Of a stretch of DNA of 7,221 nucleotides, positions 5,327 to 7,221 are shown one piece after another (within the stretch, counting starts at the first letter, position 1; every line of letters begins with the position of its first letter). Location of the stretch: contig CALEXZ010000054.1 of NCBI GenBank assembly GCA_937926195.1, forward strand, positions 1-7,221, written 5' to 3'. Position numbers and translations under genes: made by a program. Under the pieces are notes generated by a model that was not told the origin of the DNA, made no database searches, and saw only the letters and a program-made list of their open reading frames with translations. The DNA is from an uncultured Actinomyces sp. (lineage in GTDB: Bacteria; Actinomycetota; Actinomycetes; Actinomycetales; Actinomycetaceae).

Positions 5327-6793
5327 TCAGGCGTACCGGTCAGCCAGGACGGCTGCCGCGGCGTCGTAGGCGGCACGGACCTCGGGCTGGGGCGCGGCGA
5401 GGAGGTGCTCGACTCCGGCCAGTTCCCACACCGGGGGCTGCTCGCCGCCGGCGAGCACCCAGGCGGCCTGCCTGGCAGCACCGTTGGCCACGTACTCCCC
5501 GGGCTCGGGCACGTCCACGGGGACACCGAGGACGGCGGGGGCGAGGGTCCGGGCGCAGGCCCACTTGGCGCCACCGCCCACGAGGGTGACCTCGGCGACG
5601 TCGACGCCCTGGGCGCGCACGGCGTCGAGGCAGGCGCCCATGAGGCACAGGAGCCCCTCGACGGCGGCGCGCGCGTAGTTGCCGGGGGTGAGGTTGCCCA
5701 GTGTCATCCCCGACAGCGTGCCGGTGGCCCCGGGGAGGTTGGGGGTGCGCTCACCCTCCAGGTAGGGCACGTGGACGAGACCGCCCGCTCCGGGCTCGGC
5801 CGCCAGGGCGATCTCGTCGAAGTCGTCGTAGGAGACCCCCAGGACCTTCTTGGCGGCGTCGAGGACGCGGGCGCCGTTGAGGGTGCAGGCCAGGGGCAGG
5901 AAGGCGCCGGTGGCGTCCGCGAAGCCGGTGACGAGCCCGGAGGGGTCGTGGGTGGGGGTGGTGGAGACGGCGGCCACGACGCCGCTGGTGCCCAGGGAGA
6001 CCGAGGTCTGGCCGGGACGCAGCCCCAGTCCGAGCGCCGCGCCCGCGTTGTCGCCGCAGCCGGGGCCGAGGGCCAGGTGGGACAGGTCGCGGCCGAGGAC
6101 CTCGCGCCCGCCGTACAGGGCCACCTCGTGGGGGGCGACGACGCGCGGCAGCACGATGGCCTCGGCCTCCTCCTCGCTGATGCGCAGCGCACGGGCGAGC
6201 AGGTCGCGGCGGTAGGTGTTGGCGACGGCGTCGAAGTAGCCGGTGCCCGAGGCGTCCGAGCGGTCGGTGGTGAGGGTCTGGAGGGACTCGGCGCCCGAGA
6301 GCCTCCAGGTGAGCCAGTCGTGCGGCAGGCACACGGCCGCGACGCGGGCGGCGTTGTCGGGCTCGTGGTCGGCGAGCCAGCGCAGCTTGGTGACGGTCAG
6401 GGAGGCGACGAGCACGCTGCCCACGGCCTGGGCCCAGGCCTCGCGCCCGGCGGCCTCGTCCCCCTCACCGAGCTCGGCGATGAGGTCCCGGGCGGCCTGG
6501 GCGGAGCGGGTGTCGTTCCACAGCAGGGCGGGGCGGATGACCTCGCCGTCCTTGTCGAGCACGACCATGCCGTGCTGCTGCCCGCCCACGCTCAGGGCGG
6601 CGACGTCGTCGAGGCCGCCGACGGCGTCGAGGACCTCCCCCAGGGCGCGCCACCACTCCTCGGGGTGGACCTCGGTGCCGTCGGGGTGGGAGGCCTTGGC
6701 GTCACGCACGAGCGCGCCGGTGGCGGCGTCGCGGATGACGATCTTGCAGGACTGGGTCGAGGAGTCGACGCCGGCGACGAGGGTCTGGCTCAT
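5327..6793 (-). CDS. xylB: Xylulokinase
   Basis: ATP-dependent phosphorylation of D-xylulose to D-xylulose 5-phosphate, feeding the pentose phosphate pathway in the cytoplasm; FGGY kinase family, 488 aa, normal length. Visible motifs: GVDSSTQSCK (8-17), the N-terminal phosphate loop with D10; GGQQHGMVVLD (70-80), the substrate-binding loop typical of xylulokinases; LLWNDTRS (90-97); TDRSDASGTGYFD (176-188); GCGDN (245-249) with D248 as the probable catalytic base; SLGTSG (266-271) and VGGGAK (405-410) for nucleotide binding. ATG 6793 is preceded by AAGGAAG (6800-6806) at 6-nt spacing. It lies 98 nt after the xylA stop and 36 nt before the dehydrogenase start, so it belongs to the same directional block. 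The xylB identity is strongly supported by both motifs and neighbours. Confidence 0.95.
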   Translation of the reverse strand: MSQTLVAGVDSSTQSCKIVIRDAATGALVRDAKASHPDGTEVHPEEWWRALGEVLDAVGGLDDVAALSVGGQQHGMVVLDKDGEVIRPALLWNDTRSAQAARDLIAELGEGDEAAGREAWAQAVGSVLVASLTVTKLRWLADHEPDNAARVAAVCLPHDWLTWRLSGAESLQTLTTDRSDASGTGYFDAVANTYRRDLLARALRISEEEAEAIVLPRVVAPHEVALYGGREVLGRDLSHLALGPGCGDNAGAALGLGLRPGQTSVSLGTSGVVAAVSTTPTHDPSGLVTGFADATGAFLPLACTLNGARVLDAAKKVLGVSYDDFDEIALAAEPGAGGLVHVPYLEGERTPNLPGATGTLSGMTLGNLTPGNYARAAVEGLLCLMGACLDAVRAQGVDVAEVTLVGGGAKWACARTLAPAVLGVPVDVPEPGEYVANGAARQAAWVLAGGEQPPVWELAGVEHLLAAPQPEVRAAYDAAAAVLADRYA

Positions 6794-6848
6794 ACGGGTC
6801 TTCCTTCCGCACGGGAGGGGGTGGCTGGGGCGTGGGCGGGCAGGTCAG

Positions 6849-6885
6849 CGCCGAGCCGCACCCCGGACTGGGGTGCGGCTCGGCG
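6849..6885 (-). terminator. Perfect 16-bp hairpin between xylA and xylB (terminator or attenuator)
   Basis: Arms 6849-6864 and 6870-6885 are exact reverse complements around a 5-nt loop (6865-6869). It begins 6 nt past the xylA stop. On the minus strand no U-run follows the stem, only a GC-rich stretch. It could be a GC-type terminator that partly separates xylA from xylB, or a stem protecting the xylA mRNA 3' end. Nothing resembling a strong promoter is visible in the remaining 43 nt before the xylB Shine-Dalgarno sequence, so read-through is likely. Confidence 0.65.
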
Positions 6886-6891
6886 TCGAGA

Positions 6892-7221
6892 TCAGCTGAT
6901 GAGGTGCATGACGGCCTTCTGGTAGAGGTCGACGTAGTGGTAGTCGCGCGCGGCGGCGGCCTCGGCGTCGAAGTCCTCGTAGGCGGAGCGGTCGGACACG
7001 AAGTCCTCCAGGGACTCGCCCTCGGCGAGGGTGGGCTCACCGAGCTCGTAGACGCCCGACAGCCGCAGCGCCTCCTGGACGGCCGGGTCGGCACGGAAGG
7101 CCCTGGCCTTCTCCGCGAGCTGGAGCCACATCTCCATGTTGGCGGCGGCGGACTCCCACACGCCCCCCATGCCGTCGGTGCGCGAGGGCTTGTAGTCGAA
7201 GTGGATGGGGCCCTCGTAGCG
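6892..7221 (-). CDS. xylA: Xylose isomerase, C-terminal part (N-terminus outside window)
   Basis: D-xylose to D-xylulose isomerase, cytoplasmic, metal-dependent TIM barrel. Only the last 109 residues are present and the frame is open to the right edge of the window. The first visible residues, RYEGPIHFDYKPSRTDG, followed by MGGVWESAAANMEMW, match the conserved 'GP-HFDYKP-RT' segment of actinobacterial XylA. Its Asp (HFDYK) is a known metal ligand of the family. The tail (KARAFRADPAVQEAL, then PTLAEGE, DRSAYEDFDAEAAAARDYHY and VMHLIS) follows the long C-terminal extension that wraps around the neighbouring subunit in the tetramer. The ATG at 7170 is internal and not a start. It is the most upstream gene visible in the minus-strand pentose block, followed by xylB. 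Confidence 0.95.
   Translation of the reverse strand, partial: RYEGPIHFDYKPSRTDGMGGVWESAAANMEMWLQLAEKARAFRADPAVQEALRLSGVYELGEPTLAEGESLEDFVSDRSAYEDFDAEAAAARDYHYVDLYQKAVMHLIS

Noticed and set aside
4265..6925. Very long + strand open frame (886 codons) antisense to xylB and the dehydrogenase
   Set aside because: Its composition is dominated by Gly, Ala, Asp, Val and Glu repeats with no domain, as expected for the complement of GC-rich codons. It overlaps two well-supported enzymes and crosses the xylA-xylB hairpin.
7168..7170. ATG at 7170 as the start of a small independent protein
   Set aside because: The upstream codons encode the conserved HFDYKPSRT segment of xylose isomerase, so this Met is internal.

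Overview
This is a high-GC, coding-dense window with strong G/C preference at third codon positions. Lipoprotein-type ABC sugar uptake, an actinobacterial-style xylose isomerase C-terminus and a GTG start all point to an actinomycete. An Actinomyces-like host is plausible, but the sequence alone does not fix the genus.

Layout, left to right. Bases 1-863 (+) hold the 3' part of a nucleoside-hydrolase-family gene whose N-terminus lies outside the window. It converges on the next block, with a long hairpin at 871-913 between the two stops. Everything from 922 to 7221 is on the minus strand and, read in its own direction (right to left), is a pentose/pentitol cluster: xylA (3' end only, 7221-6892), a 98-nt gap with a perfect 16-bp hairpin, xylB (6793-5327), a zinc-dependent xylitol/sorbitol-type dehydrogenase (5290-4253), a 276-nt non-coding stretch rich in inverted repeats (4252-3977), then a solute-binding lipoprotein (3976-2654) and two CUT1-type permeases (2657-1755 and 1755-922). 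The last three genes overlap by 4 nt and 1 nt.

How the genes fit together: the binding protein and two permeases would import a sugar or sugar alcohol. XylA converts D-xylose to D-xylulose, the dehydrogenase could convert xylitol (or D-arabitol) to D-xylulose, and XylB phosphorylates D-xylulose to D-xylulose 5-phosphate for the pentose phosphate pathway. No ATPase subunit for the transporter and no transcriptional regulator is present in the window, so a shared MsiK-type ATPase and a regulator encoded elsewhere are likely.

I see no mobile element, CRISPR array, tRNA, rRNA or obvious pseudogene. The window looks like an ordinary sugar-utilisation locus. The points worth checking are the gene combination, the transporter's real substrate, the strong intercistronic hairpin, and the symmetrical elements in the 3977-4252 gap. 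I found no evidence of a wholly new system.
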